Shown here piece after piece: positions 9,256 to 18,504 of a stretch of 64,000 nt of DNA (position 1 is its first letter; every line of letters starts with the position of its first letter). The notes beneath the pieces were generated by a model. It was not told the DNA's origin, searched no databases, and saw nothing but the letters and a program-made list of their open reading frames with translations. Origin of the DNA: Paludibacteraceae bacterium (GTDB lineage: Bacteria; Bacteroidota; Bacteroidia; Bacteroidales; Paludibacteraceae); the NCBI GenBank assembly GCA_024401555.1, contig JAKSKV010000002.1, positions 110,467 to 174,466 on the forward strand. Reading direction: 5' to 3'. The translations under genes and the position numbers were made by a program.

Positions 9256-10443
9256 TTAGTTATTTACTCTCTTCAGACGCTTGCTGATATTGTGTTGAAC
9301 GAAGCACCAGTCAATTACTGCCGCAAAAATGTTCATCAACAAGATAGCCAACATCATACCCTCTGGATAACCAGGGTTCAAGCAACGGATCACGATAGCG
9401 ACGAAACCGATCAAGAAACCGTAGATGTACTTACCACACTCCACACGAGGAGAGGTAACTGGGTCAGTAGCCATAAAGACTGCTCCGAAGCAGAAACCAC
9501 CCAAGAAAATGTGCTCGTACCAAGGCATATTCATCACCTCGTTCGCACCAATCTGGTTGAACATCAATGCTGTCAACGCACCACCTACGAATACGGATAA
9601 CATAGTCTTCCAACTTGCGATACCTGTCCACAAAAGGATGATGGCACCGATAGCGATGGCGATGACACTGGTCTCACCGATAGAACCAGGATAAAGACCG
9701 ATGATCATATCCATTGGAGACATGGACGAACCGATTGCGTCAGTCACCGTAGAGGCACCTGTAGCCACCTGTCCAAGAGGAGTCGCACCTGTGAAACCAT
9801 CCACAAGGGCATTCTCACTACCTAAGCAACACATCGCATTCTTTGACACCCAAACAGCGTCACCGGACATCTTGGTTGGATAAGCGAAGAACAAGAAGGC
9901 ACGGGTCACCAAAGCCACGTTCAAGAAGTTGTAACCGGTTCCACCGAAGACCTCTTTCGCGAATATTACCGCAAAAGCAGTAGCTACAGCCAAGATCCAC
10001 AATGGACACTCAACTGGAACGATCATCGGGATCAACATACCGGAAACGAGGAATCCCTCTTGGATCTCCTCACCTCTCCATTGAGCCACGACAAACTCGA
10101 TACCCAAACCGACCAAGTAAGAAACAACGATTTTAGGCAATACTGCCAAGAAACCATACAAGAACATAGCAAAGAATGAAGCATCCTCACCATGCACCAA
10201 ATAGTGTTGGAAACCAACGTTGTACATACCAAACAACAAAGCTGGTATCAACGCGATCACAACCATGGACATCGCACGCTTGGAGTCGATGCAGTCATGG
10301 ATGTGGCTTCCTCTTTTCGCAGTTGTGTTAGGGACGAACAGGAAGGTCTCAAATCCGTCGAACACAGAGCGAAATGCGTGAAATTCTCCGCCTTCCTCAA
10401 AAGACGGTTTCACTTTGTCGAGAAAATTTCTTAACGCTTTCAA
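9256..10443 (-). CDS. nqrB: Na+-NQR subunit B (covalent FMN, Na+ channel)
   Basis: Core membrane subunit (395 residues, about ten helices) carrying covalent FMN and contributing the sodium path. The FMN motif is DGFTGATPLG with Thr221 as attachment residue. GTGYNFLNVALVTRAFLFFAYP, quoted here as GYNFLNVALVTRAF, is a typical NqrB segment. The C-terminal DWCFVQHNISKRLKRVNN tail is cytoplasmic. The gene lies 31 bp from nqrA and 19 bp from nqrC. Confidence 0.96.
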   Translation of the reverse strand: MKALRNFLDKVKPSFEEGGEFHAFRSVFDGFETFLFVPNTTAKRGSHIHDCIDSKRAMSMVVIALIPALLFGMYNVGFQHYLVHGEDASFFAMFLYGFLAVLPKIVVSYLVGLGIEFVVAQWRGEEIQEGFLVSGMLIPMIVPVECPLWILAVATAFAVIFAKEVFGGTGYNFLNVALVTRAFLFFAYPTKMSGDAVWVSKNAMCCLGSENALVDGFTGATPLGQVATGASTVTDAIGSSMSPMDMIIGLYPGSIGETSVIAIAIGAIILLWTGIASWKTMLSVFVGGALTALMFNQIGANEVMNMPWYEHIFLGGFCFGAVFMATDPVTSPRVECGKYIYGFLIGFVAIVIRCLNPGYPEGMMLAILLMNIFAAVIDWCFVQHNISKRLKRVNN

Positions 10444-10474
10444 TTTTATATCATTTTAATTTATTACACATACA

Positions 10475-11827
10475 TTAAGCCAACTCCTTACGCAAGAAAT
10501 CCAATCCCTCACGTACAATTCGTTGCGTCTCAATCTTTGAAGTACATACGAATTCACACAAAGCGAAATCCTCTGGTGCCACTTCGTAGATACCCAATTG
10601 CTCCATCTTGTCGATATCCTTGGCAAGGATCGCCTTCACCAAGAACTCTGGATAGATATCCATTGGGAACACCTTGTCATACTCACCCGACATGATGAAC
10701 GCGCGCTCACCACCATTGAGGTTGGTATCGATCTCGTACTCCTTGCTGCCGAACAACCATGAGAAATAAGAGTGGCTCACGCTGAACTTATTCAAGCGAG
10801 GCATGATCCAGCCCAAGAACTCATTGTTCTTATCGCCCTCTGGGATAACAGTCACTTGCGAATCGAACGCACCCAAGAAACCGTCAGCTTCGATTTGTGT
10901 ACCAGTCAATGGATTACCACTGATGTAACGGACATTGTCGCCCTCGATGTTATTGGCAACGATATTCGCGATGGAAGCACCATATACCATCTTGTAGTAA
11001 GCAGGAGCCTTCACGCTTGATCCAGCTAAAACGATTGAACGAGAATAGTCGATCGCTCCGGTCATAAACGCCTTACCGATCATAGCCACATCCTGGGCAT
11101 TGATAGTCCAAACGATCTCACCTTTGTTGATTGGATCAACGTGGTGAATTTGAACGCCGACATTACCAGCTGGATGAGGACCTTGGAACTCGTGCAACTC
11201 AACGCCTTTTGACTTCTTATACAACTTGGAAGCGTTATCGATGTTGATACCAATATGAACCTTCGCACCCGAAATTGCAGCAAGCGCGTCAACACCTAAT
11301 TGGAACTCTTCTTCTCTACCCACCATGATGAAATCATAGTTTGGCGCCAAAGGAGCAGTGTCGAATCCAGAAATGAAGATCGCCTTAGGCGCCTCATTCG
11401 GATTAGCCACCACGTCGTAAGGACGTTGCTTGATGAAAGCAAGGAAACCAGCGTTAGAGAGTGCCTCTTTCACTTGATCCTTCGACATAGAAGATGGTTT
11501 ACTCTTGGCGAAAGCCTCAGAAGTGAACTCACCATCCGACTTAATCAAGATGTTGAGCACCTTACGTCTTTCACCTCTTTTCACTTCGATCACCTCACCA
11601 CTGGCAGGAGAAACCACTTTGACGTCCGGATTTGCCTTGTCGTAAAACAAAACACTTCCGACCTTCACTTGATCACCCTCCTTTACAACAGTTTTGGGCT
11701 TGATGCCATGAAAATCGTCAGGTCTTACAGAGAAAACCTCAGGAAGTTGCGCTTTCGCGTAAACCTCGCTCGCCTTTCCCTTCAAATTGATGTCAAGACC
11801 TTTTTTAATTTTAATTGTTTCTGACAT
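10475..11827 (-). CDS. nqrA: Na+-NQR subunit A
   Basis: Soluble cytoplasmic subunit (450 residues) that docks to NqrB and takes part in the quinone end of the pump. The N-terminal barrel/sandwich region (IKIKKGLDINLKG, VVKEGDQVKVGSVLF, VVSPASGEVIEVKRG) and the central segment HPAGNVGVQIHHVDPI are characteristic. First gene of nqrABCDEF. Only 26 bp separate it from lpxA upstream and I see no terminator there, so lpx and nqr genes may be co-transcribed. Confidence 0.96.
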   Translation of the reverse strand: MSETIKIKKGLDINLKGKASEVYAKAQLPEVFSVRPDDFHGIKPKTVVKEGDQVKVGSVLFYDKANPDVKVVSPASGEVIEVKRGERRKVLNILIKSDGEFTSEAFAKSKPSSMSKDQVKEALSNAGFLAFIKQRPYDVVANPNEAPKAIFISGFDTAPLAPNYDFIMVGREEEFQLGVDALAAISGAKVHIGINIDNASKLYKKSKGVELHEFQGPHPAGNVGVQIHHVDPINKGEIVWTINAQDVAMIGKAFMTGAIDYSRSIVLAGSSVKAPAYYKMVYGASIANIVANNIEGDNVRYISGNPLTGTQIEADGFLGAFDSQVTVIPEGDKNNEFLGWIMPRLNKFSVSHSYFSWLFGSKEYEIDTNLNGGERAFIMSGEYDKVFPMDIYPEFLVKAILAKDIDKMEQLGIYEVAPEDFALCEFVCTSKIETQRIVREGLDFLRKELA

Positions 11828-11853
11828 AAGTTAATATTTTATTGTGATTTTTC

Positions 11854-12633
11854 TTAATCAAGATAACCGCGTATGATACCTCTCTCCGCAGATTTCAAGA
11901 AGGTAAGAACAACATCCTTCTCCACAGAGTCGGCGATTTCTGTCTTAATCTTCTCTATGGCCTGCGTTGTATTCAAACCAGATTGATACAAAAGTCTGTA
12001 AATATTTTGAATCTCACCAATTTGGTCGTTACTGAATCCACGACGGCGCAAACCGACCAAATTCAATCCCGCATAACTCAATGGATCTCGGCCTGCTGTA
12101 ATGAACGGAGGCACATCCTTACCGACACGCGAGCCACCTTGGATCATAACATGAGCGCCAATATGGGAAAATTGGTGAACCAAGACATTACCTGACAAAA
12201 TCGCCCAATCATCGATGACCACCTCACCCGCAATTTGGGAAGCGTTTCCGATGATGATGTTGTTACCCAACCTACAATCGTGCGCCACATGGGAGTAAGC
12301 CATAATCAAGCAATTGGAACCGACAATGGTAGTACCCTTGGATGCAGTACCACGGTTGACTGTCGCACACTCACGGATGGTCGTGTTGTCGCCAATTACA
12401 GCAGTAGTCACCTCGCCCTTGAATTTTAAATCTTGTGGAATGGCTGAAATAACCGCTCCTGGGAAAACCCTCACGTTCTTTCCTATCCTCGCACCACTCA
12501 AAATAGTGGCATGAGACATGATTTGACATCCATCGCCAATCTCCACATCCTTGTCAATATAGACGAATGGGGCGATCTGCACATCCTTACCGATCTTCGC
12601 CTCTGGATGGATAAATGACATTTCTTGCATCAT
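11854..12633 (-). CDS. lpxA: UDP-GlcNAc acyltransferase LpxA
   Basis: First enzyme of lipid A synthesis: transfers an R-3-hydroxyacyl chain from ACP to the 3-OH of UDP-GlcNAc. A left-handed beta-helix of hexapeptide repeats covers residues 8-190 (IHPEAKIGKDVQIAPFVYI, GNASQIAGEVVIDDW). The catalytic His is in the AYSHVAHDC segment (His about 126). The C-terminal helical domain (FSNDQIGEIQNIYRLLYQSG) is present. The 259-residue length is normal. It follows lpxC-fabZ by 11 bp on the same transcript. Confidence 0.97.
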   Translation of the reverse strand: MMQEMSFIHPEAKIGKDVQIAPFVYIDKDVEIGDGCQIMSHATILSGARIGKNVRVFPGAVISAIPQDLKFKGEVTTAVIGDNTTIRECATVNRGTASKGTTIVGSNCLIMAYSHVAHDCRLGNNIIIGNASQIAGEVVIDDWAILSGNVLVHQFSHIGAHVMIQGGSRVGKDVPPFITAGRDPLSYAGLNLVGLRRRGFSNDQIGEIQNIYRLLYQSGLNTTQAIEKIKTEIADSVEKDVVLTFLKSAERGIIRGYLD

Positions 12634-12644
12634 AACTTTACGAA

Positions 12645-14030
12645 TTACTTATTTTTCACAACCTGAGCAAGGAACTCCGCCTCAGCCACAATCTTATCAC
12701 CAACAATCGCATATCCCTTCATGCTTGCCATACCTCTTCTGATATCTGTGATCAAGTCAAGCTTGAAGATAACAGTGTCGCCTGGCACCACTTTATTACG
12801 GAATTTCACTTTGTCGATAGAAAGGAAGTAGGTCGAATACCTCTCTGGTTCATCCAAATTATTCAAAATCAAAATACCACCAGTCTGGGCCATCGCCTCT
12901 ACAAGCAATACACCTGGCATAACTGGCTCTTGTGGGAAGTGTCCACAGAAGAAGGTCTCATTGCCGGAAACATTCTTCACACCTACTACGCCACGCTCCT
13001 TGATCTCAATCACCTTGTCGATCAAAAGGAATGGCCAACGGTGAGGCAACAAAGTCTTCACCTTGTTGATGTCCATCAACGGTGGAACAGTTGGATCATA
13101 TTTAGGAATGGTAATCTCTTGGCGCTTCAATGCCTTGTAAACTTTCTTCGCGAAGTCGGTATTGAACTTGTGTCCAGGACATGTAGCGATCACGCGTCCC
13201 TTGATTGGCTTACCGATCAAGGCCAAATCACCGATCAAATCCAACAATTTATGACGGGCAGGCTCATTGTCGAACGCCAAAGGACGTTTTTGCAAATAAC
13301 CCAAATTAGACACGGAAATGGAATCCATGCCAAGAAGACCTGTCAAATGGTCGATGTCCGATTGGTTCATCTCCTTGTCATAAATGACAATGGCGTTGTC
13401 CAAGTCACCACCCTTGATCAAATTGTTCTTCAACAATTGCTCAATCTCACGCACAAAAACGAATGTACGGGAAGCGGCGATCTCCTTACCGAAATCCGCC
13501 AAAGTGTCCAAAGAGGCGAATTGGTTGGATAAAATAGGTGATGGATAAGAGACCAATACATTCATGCTGAACTCATCGTCAGGAAGCAATGTAATGGAAG
13601 AACCGGTTTCAGGATCCTTGTACTCCATCTTCTTCATGATGATGTAGTAATCCTTGTCGTAAGGTTGCTCCTCCACACCCACTCTTTCGATCTCCTGTAC
13701 ATAAGAGATGGCGCTACCATCTAAAATAGGAAATTCAGGTTGGTTCACCTGAATCAAACAGTTGTCAATCTCAAAAGAATAAAGAGCCGCCATAGCGTGC
13801 TCAATTGTGCTAACCTTAACCTCGCCATCAGCGATGACTGTACCACGGGATGTCTCCACCACATTTGGCGCCACTGCGTCAATAATGGGTTGATTCTCCA
13901 AATCCACACGTTGCACCTTGTATCCATGATTGGCTGGTGCCGGATTGAAGGTGATTGTAACTGGCAAGCCTGTATGCAATCCCTTTCCTTGAAGCGTAAA
14001 CGCCTCCTTTAATGTTTTTTGCTTGGCCAT
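12645..14030 (-). CDS. lpxC-fabZ: Bifunctional LpxC deacetylase / FabZ dehydratase
   Basis: A natural fusion typical of Bacteroidota. Residues 1-300 are LpxC, the Zn-dependent UDP-3-O-acyl-GlcNAc deacetylase that commits flux to lipid A: Zn ligand His78 in TIEHAMAAL, plus His and Asp in PARHKLLDLIGDL, and the catalytic His in CPGHKFNTDF. Residues from about 317 are FabZ, the 3-hydroxyacyl-ACP dehydratase of fatty-acid synthesis: LLPHRWPFLLIDKV, active-site His in GHFPQEPVMPGV and Glu in LVEAMAQTGG. The 461-residue length equals the sum of the two enzymes. The fusion ties the two competing fates of the hydroxyacyl pool to one polypeptide. Confidence 0.97.
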   Translation of the reverse strand: MAKQKTLKEAFTLQGKGLHTGLPVTITFNPAPANHGYKVQRVDLENQPIIDAVAPNVVETSRGTVIADGEVKVSTIEHAMAALYSFEIDNCLIQVNQPEFPILDGSAISYVQEIERVGVEEQPYDKDYYIIMKKMEYKDPETGSSITLLPDDEFSMNVLVSYPSPILSNQFASLDTLADFGKEIAASRTFVFVREIEQLLKNNLIKGGDLDNAIVIYDKEMNQSDIDHLTGLLGMDSISVSNLGYLQKRPLAFDNEPARHKLLDLIGDLALIGKPIKGRVIATCPGHKFNTDFAKKVYKALKRQEITIPKYDPTVPPLMDINKVKTLLPHRWPFLLIDKVIEIKERGVVGVKNVSGNETFFCGHFPQEPVMPGVLLVEAMAQTGGILILNNLDEPERYSTYFLSIDKVKFRNKVVPGDTVIFKLDLITDIRRGMASMKGYAIVGDKIVAEAEFLAQVVKNK

Positions 14031-14041
14031 AACTCCGGTCT

Positions 14042-15094
14042 CTATTCTTGATTATTTAATTTTTCCTGTAACTCCTTTATCTGCTTCTGCATATCCATCA
14101 ACTCCTGACGGAATGTCGGGAAGTTCTTGAAACAGACATACGCGCGTTGGAACAGATGCGCATCCATGTGAGGATAACCATGGTACATGCCACCTGGTTT
14201 CTTAATGGTATTCGAAACGCCACACTTAGCGGCGAAAACATTGTTGTCCGCAATGGACAAGTGACCAACCACGCCCGATTGACCGCCAAACATACAATGC
14301 TTACCGATCTTTGCGGAACCAGCCACACCCGTCAACGCAGCCATAACCGTATCCTCACCGACCTCCACATTGTGGGCGATTTGAACAAGATTATCCAACT
14401 TAACACCACGACGAATCACTGTGGATCCCATCGTCGCGCGGTCGACCGTCGTATTTGCGCCGATCTCCACATCATCCTCGATCTTCACATTTCCGATTTG
14501 TGGAATCTTGTCGTACTTACCATCTGCGGTAGGGGCGAATCCGAAACCGTCGGAACCGATTACCGTACCTGCATGAATGGTGCAGTTATTACCGATTTCA
14601 CAATCCTTGTAAATTTTCACACCCGGATACAAAGTCACATTGTCACCAATGCGGACATTATCTCCAATGTAAACTTGAGGATAGATCTGTGCGTTCTTAC
14701 CGATCACTACCCCATCCTCTATGCAAGTATAGGCGCCCACAAAAGCGCCTTCTCCTAATTTCGCGTTCTCTGATATACAAGCCATCGGAGAGACTCCCAC
14801 CTTCTTCGGCTTGAAGGTCTCGACCAACTTCAACAAAGAAGCCAAAGCCTCATAAGAGTTGGCAACCTTCACCAAAGTAGGTTTCAACTCACGCTCTGGT
14901 TCAAAATCCTCATTGACCAAAACAACACTTGCACCAGTCGTGTAAATGTATTCAGTGTACTTCGGGTTCGACAAAAAAGTCAAAGTACCCGGTTCACCAG
15001 CCTCAATCTTGGAAAAATTAGAAACCTTCACATCCGGATTTCCAACCACCTTACCCTTAAGGAAGTCCGCGATTTGTTGTGCTGAAAACTCCAT
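14042..15094 (-). CDS. lpxD: UDP-3-O-acyl-glucosamine N-acyltransferase LpxD
   Basis: Third lipid A enzyme, adding the N-linked hydroxyacyl chain. It has an N-terminal uridine-binding domain (residues 1-100, [14 protein letters not shown]), then hexapeptide beta-helix repeats ([19 protein letters not shown]), the catalytic His in [14 protein letters not shown], and a C-terminal helix (EKLNNQE). The 350-residue length is normal. First gene of the lpxD-lpxC/fabZ-lpxA group, with a -7-like element 18-25 bp before the ATG. Confidence 0.97.
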   Translation of the reverse strand: MEFSAQQIADFLKGKVVGNPDVKVSNFSKIEAGEPGTLTFLSNPKYTEYIYTTGASVVLVNEDFEPERELKPTLVKVANSYEALASLLKLVETFKPKKVGVSPMACISENAKLGEGAFVGAYTCIEDGVVIGKNAQIYPQVYIGDNVRIGDNVTLYPGVKIYKDCEIGNNCTIHAGTVIGSDGFGFAPTADGKYDKIPQIGNVKIEDDVEIGANTTVDRATMGSTVIRRGVKLDNLVQIAHNVEVGEDTVMAALTGVAGSAKIGKHCMFGGQSGVVGHLSIADNNVFAAKCGVSNTIKKPGGMYHGYPHMDAHLFQRAYVCFKNFPTFRQELMDMQKQIKELQEKLNNQE

Positions 15095-15111
15095 AATAAA
15101 ATATTTTTATG

Positions 15112-15119
15112 CAAAAATA
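15112..15119 (-). promoter_or_regulatory. -7-like element (TATTTTTG) before lpxD
   Basis: TATTTTTG on the minus strand fits TAnnTTTG. It lies in the 101-bp gap between the HD phosphohydrolase and lpxD. It suggests the lpx(-nqr) genes have their own promoter rather than depending on read-through; no -33 box stands out. Confidence 0.35.
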
Positions 15120-15195
15120 AAGAATTTCGGTCAGTAAGAAAATATGTTTGTATAAAACTTTCGTTTTAATGCTATTTTCAATGATTTATTAGAAA

Positions 15196-16431
15196 TCAAA
15201 ACAAATCATTCTCCTTTACATAACCAAAATAATACTTTTTCTCGTGTTTACTGATCAAAGAGAGATTCAGCAAATCGGAAGAGTCGGTTATATCCTTCAG
15301 TTCGCCATCCCCGTACAAGACCTTAATGGAATCATTCTTGGGGCGATAGGTGTAAGAAGAGACAGGGTGTATGGTCACAAAATACTTGGCCTCAGACTCT
15401 GTCAGCCCCAAACGATCCGCCACATGATGGACAATCTCCTTCACCTCGCTGCCCATCGGTCTCTTTTCACGTACCTCAATCTTGAATAGTTTGCGGTTCA
15501 TCAAATTCCTGCAAAGCGTGGAGAGCACCTTATCGTCGCAAGAGGACCAAGTCTTCACCGCACTAATGATGTCGGAATCGTCGAATTTCGCATAGTTGGC
15601 AAGTGGTTCGTCCGAGTGAAGGAAATCCTCTTTCGTAATGTTGTTTTTCAAGAAATAGGCGAACTGAGGAGCCGCAAAGAGATCCGTTCCCTTCGATGTA
15701 AGCTCCTTCGCGCGAGCCAAAGTCTTGATCAACACCTGCTCAGCCGAAACGGAGGTTTTATGGTAATAGACCTGCCAATACATCATCCTGCGGGCGATCA
15801 GGAACTTCTCAATCGAGTAAACGCCCTTCGCCTCCACCACCAACTGATCATCGTGGACATTGAGCATCTTGATGATGCGGGCGGCACCTACAGCCCCTTC
15901 CACGACACCTGTGAAGAAACTATCCCGAATCAGATAATCCAAACGATCCATATCCAATTGGCTGGAAACCAACTGATGCAGGAACCTCTTCGGATAGAGA
16001 TTCTGATATATCTGTATGGCCATATCCAATGCGCCACCCATCTCCTTGTTGATCTGTTCCATCATCAACAAAGAGATCTCCTCGTGAGAAATCTCCTGCG
16101 TCAAGGTGTTTTCCAAGACATGGGAGAAGGGAGCGTGACCTATGTCATGGAGCAAAATTGCGGCCAATACAGCATCCGCCTCTTCATCCGTGATCACATT
16201 TCCCCTCGAACGCAACTGGGCGATCGCCTCCTCCATCAGGTACATCGCACCCAACGAGTGCTGAAATCGGGTATGTTGAGCACCTGGATAGACCAAGTAG
16301 CTCATACCCAACTGTTTGATGCGTCCCAAACGTTGAAAATAGGGATGTTGGATCAAATCGTAATGGAGTTCACTCGGAATCGAGATGAAACCATGTACGG
16401 GATCATTGACTATCTTCCTTTTGTTATACAT
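15196..16431 (-). CDS. HD-domain phosphohydrolase (dNTPase-like)
   Basis: A 411-residue cytoplasmic protein of the HD superfamily, subgroup of dGTPase-like/YdhJ-type phosphohydrolases. The metal site is visible: HTRFQHSLG (His about 58), the HD pair at residues 95-96 in LLHDIGHAPFSH, and a downstream Asp in SQLDMDRLDYLIRDS. Substrates of this subgroup include dNTPs in characterised members, but the specificity here is unknown. The gene follows pyrF by 10 bp. The C-terminal third is a separate mixed domain without recognisable motif. Confidence 0.88.
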   Translation of the reverse strand: MYNKRKIVNDPVHGFISIPSELHYDLIQHPYFQRLGRIKQLGMSYLVYPGAQHTRFQHSLGAMYLMEEAIAQLRSRGNVITDEEADAVLAAILLHDIGHAPFSHVLENTLTQEISHEEISLLMMEQINKEMGGALDMAIQIYQNLYPKRFLHQLVSSQLDMDRLDYLIRDSFFTGVVEGAVGAARIIKMLNVHDDQLVVEAKGVYSIEKFLIARRMMYWQVYYHKTSVSAEQVLIKTLARAKELTSKGTDLFAAPQFAYFLKNNITKEDFLHSDEPLANYAKFDDSDIISAVKTWSSCDDKVLSTLCRNLMNRKLFKIEVREKRPMGSEVKEIVHHVADRLGLTESEAKYFVTIHPVSSYTYRPKNDSIKVLYGDGELKDITDSSDLLNLSLISKHEKKYYFGYVKENDLF

Positions 16432-16441
16432 TTTCGGATTA

Positions 16442-17278
16442 TTATTCCAAAGTCTTAAGGAACTCGCTCATCTCCTGTTGCACCTTTTGAGCCTCGGCAC
16501 GAGCCGCCTGGGCATAATCCTCTCCGTTTGACGCGTAAAGGATGGCGCGTGAAGAGTTAACGAGCAAGCCACATTGCTTGTTCATACCATACTTCACCAC
16601 CTCGGCCAAGCTACCGCCTTGCGCGCCAATGCCTGGCACCAACAAGAAGTGGTTAGGGATGATCTTACGGATGTCCGCCAACATATCGGCCTTGGTAGCT
16701 CCTACCACATACATCATATTATCCTCATTACCCCACTTCAAAGAAGTCTTCAAAACCTTCTCGAAGAGACGATCGCCAGACTCCTTATCCTCCATGAATT
16801 GGAAGTCGAAAGCACCCTTGTTTGAGGTCAAAGCCAACAAGGTCACCCACTTATTCTCATAAGTCAGGAATGGCGAAACCGAATCCTCACCCATGTATGG
16901 AGCCACTGTCACAGAATCGAAATCCAATGCGCCGAAGAAGGTGCGGGCATACATTGCGGAGGTGTTACCGATATCACCACGCTTCGCATCGGCGATGATG
17001 AATTGATCAGGATACTTCTCACGGATATATTCCACCGTGCGCTCCAAGACATCCCAACCTTGCAATCCCAAGCTCTCGTAGAAAGCCAAATTAGGTTTGT
17101 AAGCCACACAGAACTCAGCTGTCGCGTCTATAATGTTCTTATTGAACTCAAAAATTGGGTCCAAATCGCCTTCACGGTCGAATAAAAACTCCGGAATTTT
17201 GTTTACATCCGTATCCAAACCTACGCAGAGAAATGATCTCTTGCGCATGATGTTCTCAAACAATTGTTCTCTGTTCAT
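16442..17278 (-). CDS. pyrF: Orotidine 5'-phosphate decarboxylase
   Basis: Last step of de novo UMP synthesis. The catalytic motif [11 protein letters not shown] (Lys99, Asp102) is the type-2 OMP decarboxylase form found in Bacteroidota and mycobacteria, with family length of about 270-280 residues. The segments [21 protein letters not shown] and VPGIGAQGG are typical. It is 59 bp downstream of lptG and 10 bp upstream of the HD gene. Confidence 0.96.
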   Translation of the reverse strand: MNREQLFENIMRKRSFLCVGLDTDVNKIPEFLFDREGDLDPIFEFNKNIIDATAEFCVAYKPNLAFYESLGLQGWDVLERTVEYIREKYPDQFIIADAKRGDIGNTSAMYARTFFGALDFDSVTVAPYMGEDSVSPFLTYENKWVTLLALTSNKGAFDFQFMEDKESGDRLFEKVLKTSLKWGNEDNMMYVVGATKADMLADIRKIIPNHFLLVPGIGAQGGSLAEVVKYGMNKQCGLLVNSSRAILYASNGEDYAQAARAEAQKVQQEMSEFLKTLE

Positions 17279-17337
17279 TGTATTATCTTTTTTATATTTA
17301 TTATTTCCATTATATATGCAAATGAGCCACCGCTACC

Positions 17338-18504
17338 CTATTTAGGCGCCCGCTTGTAAAGGTATGCGGCCACAAACGAGAAAACGATATTCGGCATCCA
17401 CGTTGCCAAACGGGGCGACATCGAGCCATTCACCGTAAAGGTGGATGACATGGAATAGAACAAAATATAGAGGACACTCAGCAACAAACCGAGCATCAAA
17501 TTGAGTCCCATGCCTCCCTTCACCTTTTTTGAGGAGAGCGACATACCGATAAGCGTCAAGATGAAAGCGGCGAACGGGAAAGCGTAACGCTTCTCGTATT
17601 CCAACTCGAAATTCTGGATATTGCCGATACCGCGCGACTTCTGTCTTTGAATATATTCAGACAATTCAGTGTTCGTCATCTGCTCCTGTAGGCCCGGGTA
17701 GATGAAGAAATCGGCCGGAATCACATTGATCTTCGCATCCAAACGGTCACCCTTCGAGATAGATTCGTACAATCCGTCGAAATCACGCTTCGTATAGTTT
17801 TCATAATGCCAATCATGGCAACTGTCCCAATAGATATATCCCGCCGTAATTCGGGAGATAATGGTCTTGTCCTGATATATATCCATTGAGACACGGTGTC
17901 CTCTGTTGACCTCCTTGTCAAAGTAATCAATGTAGAGGATTTCATTGGGATTCACCTCCATCTGCACCTTCAATGCGCTATCACGCCTCTTCTTCTTCAC
18001 ATACTCCTCCTGGAAATCCAAACGCTTCGTATTAGCCGGCGGAATGATGTATCCACTCAAGAAGAAGGTCATCAATGCAATGACCGCCGCCGAAATCATA
18101 TAGGGGCGTGTGATACGATAAAAACTGATACCAGACGCGAAAGTGGCTATGATCTCGGAATTGTTGGCCAACTTGGAGGTGAAGAATATCACCGCGATAA
18201 AGGTAAACAGCGGACTGAACAGGTTCGCATAATATGGGATGAAATTCAAATAGTAGTCGAATACGATCGCCTTTAATGGGGCTTCATGCTCCATAAAATC
18301 ATCGATCTTCTCGGAAATGTCAAAGACAACGGCGACACTGATGATCAAGACAATCGCCAGGAAGAAAGAGCCCAAAAATTTGCGAATGATGTACCAATCG
18401 TATTTCTTCAGACGCACATCATCCCAAGAGAAACCACTTTCCCTAAATTTGGGGAAATTGTTTTCTGTCATCCTGCTATCAAATTCTTCCCTCTCTCTCA
18501 TCAC
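17338..18504 (-). CDS. lptG: LPS export permease LptG/LptF (YjgP/YjgQ) family
   Basis: Inner-membrane permease subunit of the LptBFG transporter that extracts LPS and sends it to the outer membrane. The 388 residues contain N-terminal TM helices (IIRKFLGSFFLAIVLIISVAV), a periplasmic beta-jellyroll (about residues 130-290) and C-terminal helices (PFAAFILTLIGMSLSSKK, GLNLMLGLLLSVLYILFYS). LptF and LptG are hard to separate by eye; neighbouring tgt is the usual partner of this paralogue in Bacteroidota. Its start overlaps the tgt stop by 4 bp. Confidence 0.85.
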   Translation of the reverse strand: MMREREEFDSRMTENNFPKFRESGFSWDDVRLKKYDWYIIRKFLGSFFLAIVLIISVAVVFDISEKIDDFMEHEAPLKAIVFDYYLNFIPYYANLFSPLFTFIAVIFFTSKLANNSEIIATFASGISFYRITRPYMISAAVIALMTFFLSGYIIPPANTKRLDFQEEYVKKKRRDSALKVQMEVNPNEILYIDYFDKEVNRGHRVSMDIYQDKTIISRITAGYIYWDSCHDWHYENYTKRDFDGLYESISKGDRLDAKINVIPADFFIYPGLQEQMTNTELSEYIQRQKSRGIGNIQNFELEYEKRYAFPFAAFILTLIGMSLSSKKVKGGMGLNLMLGLLLSVLYILFYSMSSTFTVNGSMSPRLATWMPNIVFSFVAAYLYKRAPK